Assembly: GCA_017590115.1 (NCBI GenBank)
Contig: JAGGNK010003335.1
Span: 8,619,916-8,683,915, forward strand
Source: Montifringilla adamsi
Taxonomy: Eukaryota > Chordata > Aves > Passeriformes > Passeridae
Length of the DNA stretch: 64,000 nucleotides
Direction of reading: 5' to 3'
The notes below the pieces were generated by a model that was given only the letters and a program-made list of their open reading frames with translations, ran no database searches and was not told the DNA's origin. Positions 26,201 through 40,016 of the stretch are shown here, piece after piece; position 1 is the first letter of the stretch; each line of letters opens with the position of its first letter. The position numbers and the translations under genes are program-made.

Positions 26201-29200
26201 GCATACACCAAGATAAGCTCTCCACTGCAAATAAAAATCAAAGAAAGTTGTGTCCACAAATTGAAAAATTTAGAAGGAGTTAGGGATTCTGTGAGGGAAT
26301 TTGCACATATTAATCTGAATGAGGAGCTGAAAGAAAAGGATTAGTTGAGGTTGGAGCTTATTTTTTCCTGATCAGATAGTGAGGTCTTTTGGGTAAAAGT
26401 TTTGTTATACATCCATGTATAATGGATGTTAGGATGTTAGGAATATTGCTGCAGCTGCACTATGGTGAATGGCAAATGGGAGGACATGGAAAGACGTGTT
26501 AGGATAAAAAATTTCTTTTTATTGAAGAAAATCATTTGCTCATTCATATGACAATCCAATTGTTGTCTGCATTCCTATTACACTGACATTGCTGTGTAAG
26601 GATGTGGTTTCACAATCAGTTAATCCAATCTGAAACTGCACTGTCACCAAAATGGGCTGCCCCACCTTCTGCCCTGGGCAGAAGGGGAGATCAGTGGCCA
26701 TTCATCACAGATCACCTCAGTCTGCTCATGGAAATGCACCCAAGGTAAAACATTGCATGCACAACAGAGCAGTAAACACCAACTTGAGTGGGTCCTAGAA
26801 TGCCCTGATAACTCATTGTTTTGTGATCTGCATCAAGTGTTTGGTCGCTGAATATGTGTTTGTGTGGCTGCACACGCAGAGGGGGTCTGCGCCAGCTGTG
26901 GGCAGCTCAGTCACAGTTTATAACACCAACCACTCCCTCCTTTCCCTGGTTTTCTCTAGGAGCCAGCTGCCCTGATCTCTGGTGCTATGAGTCTGACCCT
27001 GTCACAGGCAATGCTTAATAACACCGAGCTAATTTTAGATTCTTGTGTACTGAGGTGGTTGAGGAAAAGGATGCTGCTGTCTTACTTTCACCAAAAAAAA
27101 ATAGGAATGCCATGGATTCACCATAAATATGCACAGACTGGAAAAAGAACACCTTTTCCCACACTAACTCTGTCCAGCTGCATGATTGGGATGTTCCCAA
27201 GCTGCCATGTACTATTTGAATTTGTCCGCAGTGAGTTTTGAACAGTAATTTGCTAATTCCTTTCAACCATGCTGTCCAGAGGTTTAGTTGTAAAATCTTC
27301 AGCAGTAGTTGGATATTGCAATACTTCATTCCCTACCCTGTATTTATTACAGCAGGGATCAGGAGATAAAAGGAAGTGCTGTTCTCTCCTCACTCTCCTC
27401 TATGGTGTGCTTTTAAAGTACAGCTGTCTACCAGATGCAAGAAAATAAAGACATTTAATTTCCTTTCTCTGTGCATACCTGCAGTTAATGTTAATGGCAG
27501 CTAAGTATGAAGATAGGAAGGGAGCTACTGTGAACAGATTGAGCACAACAGCTCACCCATTTCAAATAAATCTGGTTGTTTCAAGAAGAAAGGCAGAAAA
27601 CACATCACATCACACTTATCCTTCAGCATGAGACAAATTCATACTTGATTGGCTTCAGAGCCACTGTGGACACCATGTGCTGAACAGTGTTAACCCTTAA
27701 ATGTGTCCCATCCAAACTCAATAAAATTTCACAGCTGTGTTATAAAAATGCAGGTTTTGACTCCATGTATTTCAAGCTTCACATCCCCCATAGTTTCCTA
27801 GAAATTACTTTTTTAAAAAATCTTTTCCATGTGTTGTCATTGTAGGTTTTAGTCTACTTGGATTAGTAGGTGTTCTGTTCCCACAACAGCAAATCAAGCT
27901 CCTTTTCCAGCTCCAGCTGAAATTCTGAAGGTTGTACAAATTAAAACAAATTTAAACATCTGTCTCAGAGTGCTTTTGAGAAATTTAATAGTGCTTCCAA
28001 CCTATCAGTGACTTATGATGCTATTGTCAGCTATTATGATGTTTCCAGTTAAGTAAAAGGTGTTTACACATTTGTCAAACAAGCCATGTATGTCCATCTT
28101 ATCTGATATGGGTTTTGAATAGACTAAGAATTTTTTGGGGATCATTTACCATGATCTAGAGTCAAGTTAGTGACACAGAGGAATTACAGGATTAAATTTC
28201 CTATTACAGATATACTAAGAATCCAATTTATTGCTATACTGAAATCTGCTATTCTGTTGTTCAATGCACAGAATTGCTAGTTCATGGTTCATTGAGATAT
28301 AAAACTGATTAATTTGCAGTTCTACAGAGGTATATTTTAAGGTTAATTGTAGAATTTCATTGTAGCTAGACTCTTTAAGCTTCCAAGTGGTTATTGCCCT
28401 AAATTTGAACTGTTTCCTTTCATATAAAAACTATGTTGTCTCCATAAAATCTGTGGTTCAAGGTGCAAGCCACAAAAAAATTTCATCACAGATTTTCTCT
28501 CTCTTTTAAATAGTGCATATTCATGCTTGCAATATAGACTTTCAAATTCAAGAACTTAAAACTTAAGTCGTGTTGCCTAAATAATAATGTGTGCCTGATT
28601 TGTGTCTCTGGGAGCTGTATAATTCCATGACTGCACATACACTTTACAAGTCACAACATTTCTTAGTGATTTTAAAGCTTTCTTTCAGAAGACACGTTCT
28701 GTGAAAATTCAAGTTCCACATTATAAAATCTTAACAGGACCTCATAAACTATCATAAAATCAAGGATACGTGTAGAAGTCCTTCCAGGATTTAGAGAACA
28801 GATACAGGAGACATTCTTAACACTGAGGCTGTGCTCCACCATTCTACACAGCACCCTCACCTGGCACAGGGATTCAGCTGGGTCCTGGAGTGCTCCAGGG
28901 TTTTACCTGGCTGCCTGGACAGGCCACTGCAGTTTTCAGACTCTGTTTCCACCTCATTGGGATGGGTGGCAGCTCCTGAAAACAGCTTTGGAAAAGTGTT
29001 TCTTGTTAACTGGGTGAGGTTGTTGTTTGTCAGGTTCTGAGCTCCCACAGAACAAGGTTTGTGGCACCACAGAGGCAGGACAGAAGCAGGCAGCTCTTTC
29101 TGGGTGCTCCTGTGCCCACACCCATGCATGGCAATGCTTTTCTGTTTGCTCTTCCCACTGCCCATTTTTAAGCTGGATTGATAGAACCATACAGGAGCAT

Positions 29201-29550
29201 TTAATAATCCACCACAGTTTGCACCTCAAAGGTCAGGTCGCTTACAATATTTTTATTATTCCTGTCTATTAGTTTGTAATAGCACTTAGCACTTTTATCT
29301 TATCCTTAGCACTTTCTTATCTTTTCATTCTGCCACTGCTGAACACACACACAGATCTCCCCAGAAAGACTGCAGAAAAGCCCAAATCATTATGAAGTTC
29401 CAAATACACTGCACAGTTATTAGCTTCCAATTGCTCATGGATGCCATTTTCAGAACACAGATGAAATGTGTTATTATATTATTAGCTGTTTGTGCCTTGT
29501 TAAAACACAATCACTCCTAATTTGCAGAGATGTGAATACACAAGTCTGGA

Positions 29551-29552
<2 letters not shown>

Positions 29553-29584
<32 letters not shown>
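29553..29584. repeat. (TA)n microsatellite
   Basis: About sixteen uninterrupted TA units. This can form unwound or cruciform DNA and is likely polymorphic. Confidence 0.95.
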
Positions 29585-29586
<2 letters not shown>

Positions 29587-30993
29587 GTATTTGTCACATT
29601 TACAAAAGACTATGAACCAAATTTTTTAAATTCAACTAAGTTATTATTCTCCATATCAACCCGTTATCACATTGGATTTTAAAGGCTAAGTAGAAACAGT
29701 TAATTCCAACTTCTAAAGTCCGCCAGGTATTTAGATCAGAGAGCAGGAAATATTAGATATGAACTGATGGAAATAGCACCACAGAAATACATGTATTACC
29801 TATATCCTCTATATCTTACTACATTTTGTTTATACCTAATACACACATATGCTATATAAAAAGATGTAAACATGCAGGCAAAAAATAATAGTAAATTATA
29901 AAGAACTGCTTTACAACAACTGAGCAACAGTAAATATTTATATCTTCTTTTACTGCCTATACAAGAGCACTCAATGTAATTGCTCACATTAAAGTTGAAA
30001 CTCTGCTGAAGTTTCCTGACAATCTAACCTCTTGCAATTTTTTACAGGATTATGAAACAGCAATAGGATTTTTTTATATACTGGGGAATTCTCACAAAGT
30101 GTTTATTTGTTAAATCTTTCAGTAGTTCTCAGGGAAAAAATAGATTTGGGAGAGTCAATTATTATATCAAATAATTTTAAATCTATCCCCAAATGATCCA
30201 GTTATGTAGATTAGAAAACTCGGGGATAATCACTCTAGTTTAATATGCTTACACTGAGCATAGGGCCCACATAGCACTGCTTGTGCTTCCTTCCCTTCAA
30301 TCTCAGTTGATAACTTTAACCTGAAGCTTACAATTTTGACAAAAAGGAATATTCTACCAGGAAAGAATGATAAAATGCATTTTTCATGATCTCTCTGTGC
30401 ACTTTTAATCCATTCTCTGTCATCATACAAGACTTAAAGTTATACTTTCTGACTTCACCAAGGAATGGATTTTGGAAGATTTAAGAACTCTGTTACCTTC
30501 TCCTTTGGCTGTTTTAGTAATTCTCTGCAACATTGTTATTCTTACTACAGAAAAAACCCACAATGGAAATTTGGTTATTTTGGTGAAGTTCTTCAGTCTA
30601 CTGATTACCAGTTCCCAATGAATCTAGTTTATTTATTTATATTTAAAATAAGAGTCTTAACTATTAGTACAAGCATTTGATATGTTCTCAATGGTATCTA
30701 TCCAGTGATGTGTACAGGAACAGTCTGTTCTTTGAAATCCATTTTTAAATTAAGACTCAAATCACAGATTTTTTTTCACAACATTTTTTACCCAGAATGC
30801 TAGAAACATTCAAGATCAAGTATTGCAAGAAAATTTAGAATAATAAACCCCTTCTGATTTCAGCACAGAAGCAATCAGTCAGGGACATATTTGAGATTTC
30901 AGATTAATTTTGACAATCTCACTGATGAAACCAGAAGATGTCAACACTAATATTCTTGTTACAACTGCAAAAAGCAAATCAGATCATAATGTT

Positions 30994-31009
30994 GGGGGGG
31001 AGGGGGGGG
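30994..31009 (+). repeat. G7-A-G8 run
   Basis: Seven G, one A, then eight G on the plus strand, inside AT-rich DNA. Fifteen guanines in 16 bases could fold into a G-quadruplex or be a site of sequencing or assembly error. Confidence 0.9.
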
Positions 31010-31088
31010 AAGAAAAGCAGAACCCAAAACACACAAAATTACAGTAATATTAGAAATAAGTGTGAAAAAAACCTTGAGTTCCTGGGAA

Positions 31089-31117
31089 CTGCAGCCTATA
31101 TCTGCAGCCTATATCTG
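31089..31117. repeat. 13-bp tandem repeat, two copies plus three bases
   Basis: CTGCAGCCTATAT occurs at 31089-31101 and again at 31102-31114, followed by CTG. A minimal slippage duplication. Confidence 0.9.
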
Positions 31118-31197
31118 TGTAATACACCAAGTGGCAAAATAAAATCTCTGCCAACTGTTAGAAAAATCAAGACGTGAATTTCAGCAAAAAATAAAAG

Positions 31198-32460
31198 ATG
31201 ACATTCCTGAGATGCAGGGTAAGTTCAGCCAAAGCAGTTGAAGAGCAGTTCCTGCTCGAGCTTCTGGGACATTTCCTGGCTAAACCATCTCCAGTTTCCC
31301 ACAGAGCTAAAAGTGAACAAATCAAACCCTGCAGCCCAGGAAGCTCAGGATTGCACTGGGGAAGAAATGTGCTCATTTCCTTTGATCCACCCTGACAAAT
31401 GTTTCTCATCTTGACCTGATGATTACACCCACAAGTACAAAGCCAGCACTGTGTTAGTGCTGGCACTACTGTTGGCACCAGGGTGGGATTGGTGCTGAAA
31501 GATCCACGTGTGGCACATCTGTGTGTGATCTACCACCACAGCATCACCCCAGTTCCAACAGCAATAGGAAATTTTGTAATGTGATCAAGTATTACGAAGA
31601 CAAAAGGGAAATGCTATTAAAAGGTTCAAAATAATCACAAAGCTATGATTTCTATACATTAAATACAGAGTTGAATTTGTGTTAGCATGATTTTTGCATA
31701 CAAAATGGTAAAAGTTTTGCCATATTTGACCAGGAAAAAAAGGATCACGTTTCTTCCCAACTCATGTCTCTAGGTTCAAGCAGATCTCTGTCTGTCTCAG
31801 GTTTTCCAGCTGTGTTCTAGATGGTACCTTCTCCTATAAAAAGCTTTCACTGCATCTTTAGGAACAGCAGGACTGGCCCAGGGTTTCTCAGCACTCCAGT
31901 ACAACCAGGAAACCCTGGTCGTGAACCCTGGCATGTGAAAGGAGAGTGACCAGGGCACACCTTTCCCAGGAAGGGGGAAAAAAAGAGGGGAAAACCAGGT
32001 AGAGATCTGGAAAGGGAGCAAAACTTGGCTTCTTCTGGCGCTGTTCAAAGGGGTGAGATGGTGTAAATGGGGTGACAGGCTTTGCAAAGGGCTTTCTGCT
32101 GTCACAGCTGCAGGGACCCTGTTGCACACACCAGCTTCTCCTGGGGCAGCAGCAAGAACCTGCCAGTGGCTCAGGGCTCTTGGTGGCTGCCCCTCATTCT
32201 CTGTCTGCCTTGGGAGACCACTGCTCTGCCTGGGCCTCCTGTGGCCCTGAAGAAAGGCACAGAAAAGGCAGTTTCATTACAAGTATAACGAGAAAAGTCA
32301 CTGCAATTTGTTCTGTGAGCTGCTCATTTACCATTAGAGGTCACTGTCCTGCCTGGGACCCAGCTCTTAGCTCCACGTCATGTGGACACACATGGGAGGC
32401 GTTTGAAAGCCAAATAAACACTAAAGATAAACGCTACTATTTAAATCAACATTAAAAAGA
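31198..32460. other. GC-richer intergenic patch with several overlapping open frames
   Basis: Sequence is richer in G and C than its flanks. Up to three frames are open in the same place (31.2-31.5 kb both strands; 31.8-32.4 kb on both strands, longest 127 codons at 32072-32455). No domain is recognisable and the open frames contradict each other in strand. Could be a non-coding transcript or a degraded repeat. Nothing firm. Confidence 0.35.
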
Positions 32461-34525
32461 GCTTGTCGATATACGAGTCCCGTAGAAAACTGAAAAACAA
32501 TAAAGGAAAATGAAGACTGTGTATTAGAACTTGACAATTGTATGGGCTTAAACTTCAATAAGGTATTGAGTAGATATATAATAATTCTTATAATAATTAA
32601 GAAAACTATTTAGCCAAAGAAATAGTGTCTTTAAAGTGTTTCTCTTTTTAATATGGAGTTTTAATTCTTGAGTAATTATTAATTATTAAGTACTTTCAGC
32701 AAGATATCTGAATCTGAATGCAATGCCTCAAATGAGTACAGAGGATACAGCAAAAACAATGATGACTTAAAATTTTGTGTCCCAATCCAGTAAGATGTGA
32801 TGTGAAACTGGAAATCTGAAAGCCAATATCAGAGCAAACAGGAGAGCAATGATTACTGCATTCAGCCATTTGCACTGAAGGCACAGCGGCAAGGACATTT
32901 CCCTTCTGGAAATTCTTTTTGGTTCACCCTAATGCCTTGAGAAAAGGATCCTCTAGTTACTGTGGTTTGTATGCCAGTACCTCACACATACAACAACATG
33001 AAGAAAACTCAATATTTGTTCATATAAAGGACCATTTAGTGCTTTATGATACTCTTTGGATTAAACCCAAAGTTACTGGAAGGAGTTTTCTGAAATTCAT
33101 TATAACTACTGTAAAATACTGCCATGGGTTTGTCATCCAATGATCCAGAATCCAATTTCTGCCATTTACCCCTGAGTTATGTGGTTCTTAATGAATTTTA
33201 TTGAAGCATAAATGCATGTACTATAGGTTAAGAGCATCAGAACATAAAGATGGCAAATATGGCATTCACTTGCTTCCCAGTTTTAATTAGGCCTACTGGG
33301 AGTATTTTAGCATAACATATTTCAGCTGTAAAAAACACCACCTTTACAGATGAACATCCCCAGCTAGGTGTCTGCAATGTTTTATCATCGTGCTCAGAAT
33401 TGTTTCTCAGCAGTGAATACTTCATCACTAGAAAGAAACTCAATAACAGATTTCAAACAAAGGTTACGAGCTCTGAGCACCAAGTCCTTACCACAGGCTG
33501 ATATCTTTGTAAAATTTAGTCACCCTTATTCTGGTACAGAGTAAAATCTCAAGGAGCAGAGACATGTCTGGCTGTAACAGGCCCCTCCCCAGTGAATATT
33601 CTGATGCCTCATCATGTTCTGTATTATTCACTTTCATCACATCTGCACAGATGTTGGGCTGGGCACCAGAAGGGACATTCAAGATACACAATGAAAACTT
33701 TTTCCATGATTTCTCAGGCAGTGATGTCAGGTTGTGGTACTACCCCTGGGAAAAGAGAATCAGGAACTGCCATAATGGTTCTGATTAAGTGGAATATTCT
33801 TGGATTATGGAAATGGCAATTCCAAGAAGATTATAAAGTTAATGTTTTCATTAGTCTTCAAGCCCTGCTGCTGAATTCATCCTCACATACTTATTAAACA
33901 ATACTTATCTTTTATTACAATAATGAAAATAAAGAAGTGTAACTCCCACCCCTTAATCCCCTGCTCTCCCCCTGCAATGGAGACTAAGCTATAAGAAAGT
34001 TGGCAAACTTGGCTATAGAACTTACAGAGACACTTTAATCACAGTTACAGACAATAGATTTTTTTCCCAGGACATTTCGGGTAAGCTTGGGTGTTAATCA
34101 CACATTTCCATTAACATCCCAATTTTGAACATCTCTTCAAAAGACTATTTCATAAATGAACACAAGGTGAATCTGCAGAGAATTCAAAAAGCCAAAAATA
34201 AATATCACTGTCACATTAACAAGTCCCCAAAAATGAGGGGAGAGGATAGATTTAACTTTTTTCTTTTGATGTTGTTCTTTGTATTAAATTACAGAACCTT
34301 TCAGGAAAAAGAAGGGAGAAAAGAAAAAAAAAATCACTGTAAGTTGCACCTTTTTAAATCTTTTTCAATGTAACAAATACTTGCCAGGCTTTAGTCCAAT
34401 TACTCATACTAGGAGGAATTCAAAATGTCATTCCAGTTGAAAACAACTTTGAAAAATGAGAAACTTTTGAGGATAGGCCAAAGCATTTAGGTAAGTCAGC
34501 TGTGTAAAGTTCATACATTTTTTCA

Positions 34526-34544
34526 ATCGCTAATGGATAGCGAT
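34526..34544. repeat. Small inverted repeat, 7-bp stem
   Basis: ATCGCTA at 34526-34532 and TAGCGAT at 34538-34544 are exact reverse complements around a 5-base loop (ATGGA). It lies 30 bases left of the larger palindrome cluster. Confidence 0.85.
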
Positions 34545-34574
34545 GGGGAGTTTGTCTGGGTTTTTAACATTTAT

Positions 34575-34654
34575 ATAATAAATAATTATTTATTATAAAT
34601 GGGTTTTTTTCTATATTTATATATTCTATAAATATAGAATCTATAGATTCTATA
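34575..34654. repeat. Cluster of AT-rich palindromes
   Basis: Three palindromic units sit within 80 bp. Positions 34575-34596 form a perfect 22-bp palindrome centred on AATT. Positions 34623-34640 form an inverted repeat with 8-bp arms (ATTCTATA and TATAGAAT) and a 2-base loop. Positions 34633-34654 form a second perfect 22-bp palindrome centred on CTATAG, sharing bases with the previous unit. Such DNA readily extrudes cruciforms and is prone to breakage. There are no terminal repeats or open frames that would mark it as a mobile element. Confidence 0.92.
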
Positions 34655-37600
34655 GAATATGTATCTGTGAGTACAGGTTTACTACCAAGGAGTTACTGAC
34701 ACATGTGGACAAATGCACACAATCCTGGCAGGGCAATAAGATGATGATGTTGCTGAGGGAATAACTTGACTGACAAAATCCAAACTATATTTCTGTGTTC
34801 TAGTGCTGGTTTTAATTATATAAACCCCAAAACCACTCCACATTAAGAGGAAACTTTATACTTTGAAGCCTTTGTTATTGTTTCTCATGCTCCCTTCCAA
34901 ATACTAATAATATCCAGTTCTATTATAGTTAAGTATTTGAAGTTAAGTAGAAGTAGTAAAGCGTACCTGAAGAAGGGGACCAGGCAAGGTGTTGAAGGAA
35001 GTCCTTGGCACATCACGAAGCCAAAAGTAGAAAGGGAGGCAGAATACATTTGTCCTAACAGATTTGTCTCTAAGAATTGTACACCTTGTTTTAAAAAATT
35101 CCTCATCCAGTGCTAGCAGAAACTCTGTATGTGCTTCATTATTATGAAAGGAAATGTAGAAGAAGTACCTGAGCTTAATGAGATTTTGGAAAATAAATAT
35201 ACATCTTGAGTTGCATGTGTGGTGGTGCTTTTTAATGAGTTTAACTTTTGCTATATAAATAAATACTCTGTTAGATACCATCTGAATAATGTGCAAATTA
35301 AAAGAGGCATAGGGTAAGCGCTTCAATGCAAAATTTCATTTTTTTTACAGTGCAGTATTTGTTGTTTGTTATCTTCTGTAGGCGGCAACTGATCATTATT
35401 TCCAGGCTGTGCTTAGGGAAATTATGAAGTATTTGTTTTAGATAATGATGTGCAGCATTCATGGCTACTTGTGACTTTGAAAAACTGAAATTAAAGATCT
35501 TGAAATATCAAGCTTATCATTAAAATATTCTTCATCACTCAAGACTTTTGCTAGCTTCATTTTCATGTAATTGGGAAAAAATGTTTTCTTGAATGCTTTG
35601 CAATATGATTTAAGTGAAGCATCAGTTCACTTATCTGAGTGGATATAATTTGATTTCATAAGAACTGAAGTACAGTACACCAGACTGGTGAGCTGCTCTT
35701 CTGACCTGCAGAGGGCTGAGCACCAGGGTGCCAGAAGCTTCGATTCCCTTTAGCTACTGAGTAAACAACTACAGCCTCATTTATCAAACCCACTTTTCCT
35801 CCACCTTCAGCTAACTCTTCCACTTAATTAACTGGCCATGGTCTTTCTTCCAGACTTTTTATGCTGGCAATGTGAAAATGTAAACCAATGGCAGCAAGAA
35901 AATTGTCAGCTTTTGAAAGGTTCTGCCAGAGACTTTGGCCACATGCAAATACCTTCAATGCTCTACTAAGAAGGAAACTAAATACAAGGTGACTTATAAA
36001 TTTTAGAACCTGGATAGTATACTTAACTTTGTCTTTCATCCCGAGGAACATGCCCACTGTCACTTCTCATGTCCACTGCGTTGATTTACATCTTTTTTTA
36101 TTATTTTCCTTTCATGCTGCTATGATTCAGCAAAGCACATAGCATCTGCTTGTTCAATACCTTATAAAGAAAGTAACTAAAAAATCTTAGGGTTTGGGGT
36201 GTTTTTAGTGACAAACATTGAGCTATTTCCTTTGTTTTAATACTTTTTGAGCCTGTATGGTTCACTTCTCAGTCTATTTCTCTTCTCCAACTAGCTGTTC
36301 AACTTAATGGAATTACTGTCACTCAGATTGATAAATCGGGTCAGGGAGGGTCAGGAGTCCAAAGCAGCCAAACTTACTTCAGAAATGGCAGCAGAAATTC
36401 ACTGTGATGGGCACAGGTTAGAGGCCAGAAGACATTGAAGCATGGCAAAGTTTAGTGGTATTTGAATGGCATTATCCTTGCTGTGACACGAAGCAGGATT
36501 CATAGCCAAGGGTTGGGACCCAGACACACAAGGTGTGTAACAACACAGAATCAAAAATTATCTCTGTCCAGAGAGAGCTTGTCATCCATGCAAAGAGATG
36601 GGAGACAGGTGAGTAACCACATTCAGAGCACAATGAAACAAGCACATCCAGGTATTGCCTGTTAGTGTCAAAAATTGTGGTGCAAGTACATCAACAGCCA
36701 AAGTGCAGCCAATTCTTTTTACAAACATTGCTGGAAAAGAGATTCTTAAAGAGAAATACAAAGTTGTGTCTGAGAATGTCCTTCTGAGAGATGATTAATA
36801 AAAATACTTCTCCCAGCTATATTAGAATTACAGAATTTTAAAATGCCTTTTTTTTCTCCTTGGAGAGCTTTCAAAGTACTATTCAAATGCAGGCTCATTT
36901 CCCATAAATTCATAAAGGAACATCTGGACTTAAAATATCCTTTCATCCTTTGCACAACATTTTAACACTTTCCCTTATACTACTTTTGCCTTCCTTCTTG
37001 GATTTATTATCTCCTAAGTAATTACCTTTTGTTTCTCTTAGGTGTAATCATTGCTTGGGTCAACATTTTCAAGGAGCTCTCACAGCTTTAAAAATGTGTT
37101 AATCAACATTTTCAGATCATTATTTGCTGTGCTTTTCCTCCTTCCCTCCTCTGCAATGGCTGCCAAAGGATTTGTTCTAGCTGTCTGTGTTCTGCATGTG
37201 TATTCAACTGCCTCCTTCTTTTCATCTTCCAGGGGTTGGATATTCTCTGCTTTTAATTTAAAATTGATCTCTAATCGTTAAATTGACTTGAGCACACAAG
37301 AAGAGAGTCAATAGGAAGGAAGCTATGATGGAGAATAGGCAAGATTCTTCCACTTAGACATTCAGCTGGTGGCTACGCTGTTGGTTTATGCAAAAGTGTC
37401 TTCCCAGAACTCCCTCTTCATATATTACACAAACAGCAAAGAAGTCCCATAAACCTTTGTGGGTTCACACACAAGGCTCCTGCAGCACTATTCCTCTGCA
37501 AAGCAGGTATTTACAAGCTTCACAGAAAAGCACAGAGAGCACCTGTAAAACCCTTTAGCTATCCTAGGAGATCTGTGGCCATGGTTACACAGCTGCTTTA

Positions 37601-39225
37601 ATCCAGCATAAACCCAGTCTGCCAGGGAAATGGGGGACTTCTAAATTCCCCTCTCTATGAAACTGCTCCTTCTCATTCCTTCACTAACCCTGGCTTTAGC
37701 TCTCCCGTGGTTGCACAGTGAGTCTGACACAGAAACTGGTGCAACTGCAAACCAAACCAGCAAGACCCCCTCGAATATTCATTTTTAGTCAAAAGAGCTC
37801 CCTGATATAACTCATTGCAAAACTCTACAAGCACCAGCTCTGGAGAACAGTGAACATATGCTGCTGAGGATGAAGGGCAGGGACTGAAGATATTGCTCTG
37901 TTTAGTAACAGCAAGCTGAAAATCCGCTGAAAGCAGGTGTGAAGTTGCAGCCCAGTCTCTTCCTTTCTGTGCCTGAAAGTGCGGCTCCATTTCCAAACTT
38001 ACTGCCACTGGTGTGTTCTCTCAGTGCCTCGTTCCAACAGCCTGAACTCAGGCTAACATTAACTTTCTGCTGAAGGCAGGGAAGAGCATGCTCCAAACAG
38101 CTCCTGGTGCACAGCTCAGCTGCTCAAGGCTCCTGCCTCCCAGAGCATTCCTGTGCTATGGCACAGGAGCTGAAAGGCACTGGCAATCCTCTGCTGAGGC
38201 TGAGCTTCCCAGTTTTCACCAGGGTTCTTAGGAGTCTGAGCTTCCACCAGGGAAGCAAAACCTCAGCCTCTCTCCTGCTTTGCAACCCCTCTAATCAGAT
38301 GTTGGCCACATGTGCAAATATTACACACATGTTTTATCACCTTGTTAGCAATGGTCACATTCACAGGAACTGTTCAGTAAAGTCAGTAATGAAAGTTTTT
38401 GCTTTTGTCATTGAAAATTGACACTAAAGAATAAAATATTTGGAACACACTCATCCTATATCAGGGTCTGCACTGAAATAGTTAATTCCACTTAAGCTAC
38501 AGGAAAATAACTCCTACAACATTCAATTATAAAGTCAGAAGAAACATTTTGTCAACTTTTATGGCCATCTAGACAGCTAAGCTGAAATATATATGCCTTA
38601 GGGAGAAAAAACAAATAATAGTTTATCTGATAAGAACTTTCCCAAGTACATGCATGTTTTAATTTTCTTCTCTTCTCACACCTGTGTATAAAGAGTTAAA
38701 GTGTGTTATACAAGTACAGTTATATAATTACAAAAATCCTCATAGCAGAATTTTAAAACTATGTGAAACCATAGTATTTTTAAAAGTGTAGCCACATACC
38801 CATGTATGATGGCCCAAAGACAAGAAACATTAATAAATAGTTTGAATTAAAAGTATGCATATTTTTAAGGCATTTAGACATATTACTGCTTCCCTGCTGC
38901 ACCAACTCACAAAGCTGGCTAAAGAAACCTGGATAATTTTAAAGAGCAAATCTGGTGTTGCTCAGCAACAGCACACCCTGATAGAAAGGATGCAGGATGT
39001 TGGAAGATTTAATATTAGGGAAACTGCTTGCAAGGGGAAGAAGAAGAACAAATACAATTTAGTCACACAACGTCCATAAAATTGGGACAGCTTAAAAATA
39101 ATAATCAGATGAAGTTATCATTCTAATATTAATCTTTGTATAATAGAGCTAAATAAAAAGTTATTGCCTGGAACCAACGAGCTGCCATTACAGTTCATTA
39201 AATGGCATTGATGTTTGCACTGTCT

Positions 39226-39252
39226 TGATATGATATGACATGATATGATGAG
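39226..39252. repeat. GATAT-type short repeat
   Basis: Imperfect pentamer repeat GATAT / GACAT, about five units. It also resembles overlapping GATA motifs, but this is expected by chance from the unit. Confidence 0.75.
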
Positions 39253-39998
39253 AAAGAAAAAGCTATGCATTTTATGAGAATTTGAGAGCAGTCTCATGGC
39301 TGAAGACTTCAGTTCCAGCACAAGCTTGGATGAGTATTTGCTAAAGTGAGGACTGAGTAAGGACCCTGAACTTCACACTTTGTTCTGGATCAGAAGAAAT
39401 CCAATGCTTTGAAGAAGAAAATGTCTTAGATGATACAGGTCTTACCTCTGCTTTGGTCCCACAGAAGCATCTCCCCCATTTATTCATTCCTGATCAGAGT
39501 AGCAACTCTGTGACTTTCTGTATTGGAGCCACACCGGCCCAATGTCCCATAGTGTCCTTTCTTACTGAACACAAGAATTCCCACAGAGGATGAATTTTCT
39601 GTCTCTACTCAGCCATCCCTTCTGTTACTGCTGCGTGCTGTCGAGGACAACTGCAAGGGAGGCTGAGGCTGCTGATGGTAGAAGGCATGGCAGCTTCTAG
39701 GAGCCAGCAAAGACAGATAAATGACAGAATCACACTCAGTGCTTAGGGAACTGAGCAGCCAGGCCTGCCTGAAGGAGAACCACATGCCAGACCTCACTAG
39801 CAGGGCTGCTTACACAAAACAGATTCTGTCTCAGCAGCTCTGCGGGTCTGTTACCACAAACACATGCTGCAGCCCCCACGTGTGACAAACTCCAGTGCAT
39901 CTCCATGGATGGCACCAACTCAAAACATAAAACACACTGCTTGCAATCCAGTACAATGTGGACAGAAATTCTCTGCCTTGGTCAATTTTAACTTTTTC

Positions 39999-40016
39999 TT
40001 TTTTTTTTTTTTTTTT
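39999..40016. repeat. Poly-T tract of 18 bases
   Basis: Homopolymer T run. It could be the tail of a minus-strand retroposed copy, but no recognisable parent sequence lies next to it. Confidence 0.9.

Larger units (their letters stand above)
22468..31080. other. AT-rich intergenic DNA
   Basis: Contains the tandem duplication at 23.0 kb, a TA microsatellite at 29.55 kb and two G-runs at 31.0 kb, listed separately. Small overlapping open frames at 24.7-25.4 and 28.8-29.3 kb match no family I know. No RNA gene is visible. Confidence 0.55.
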
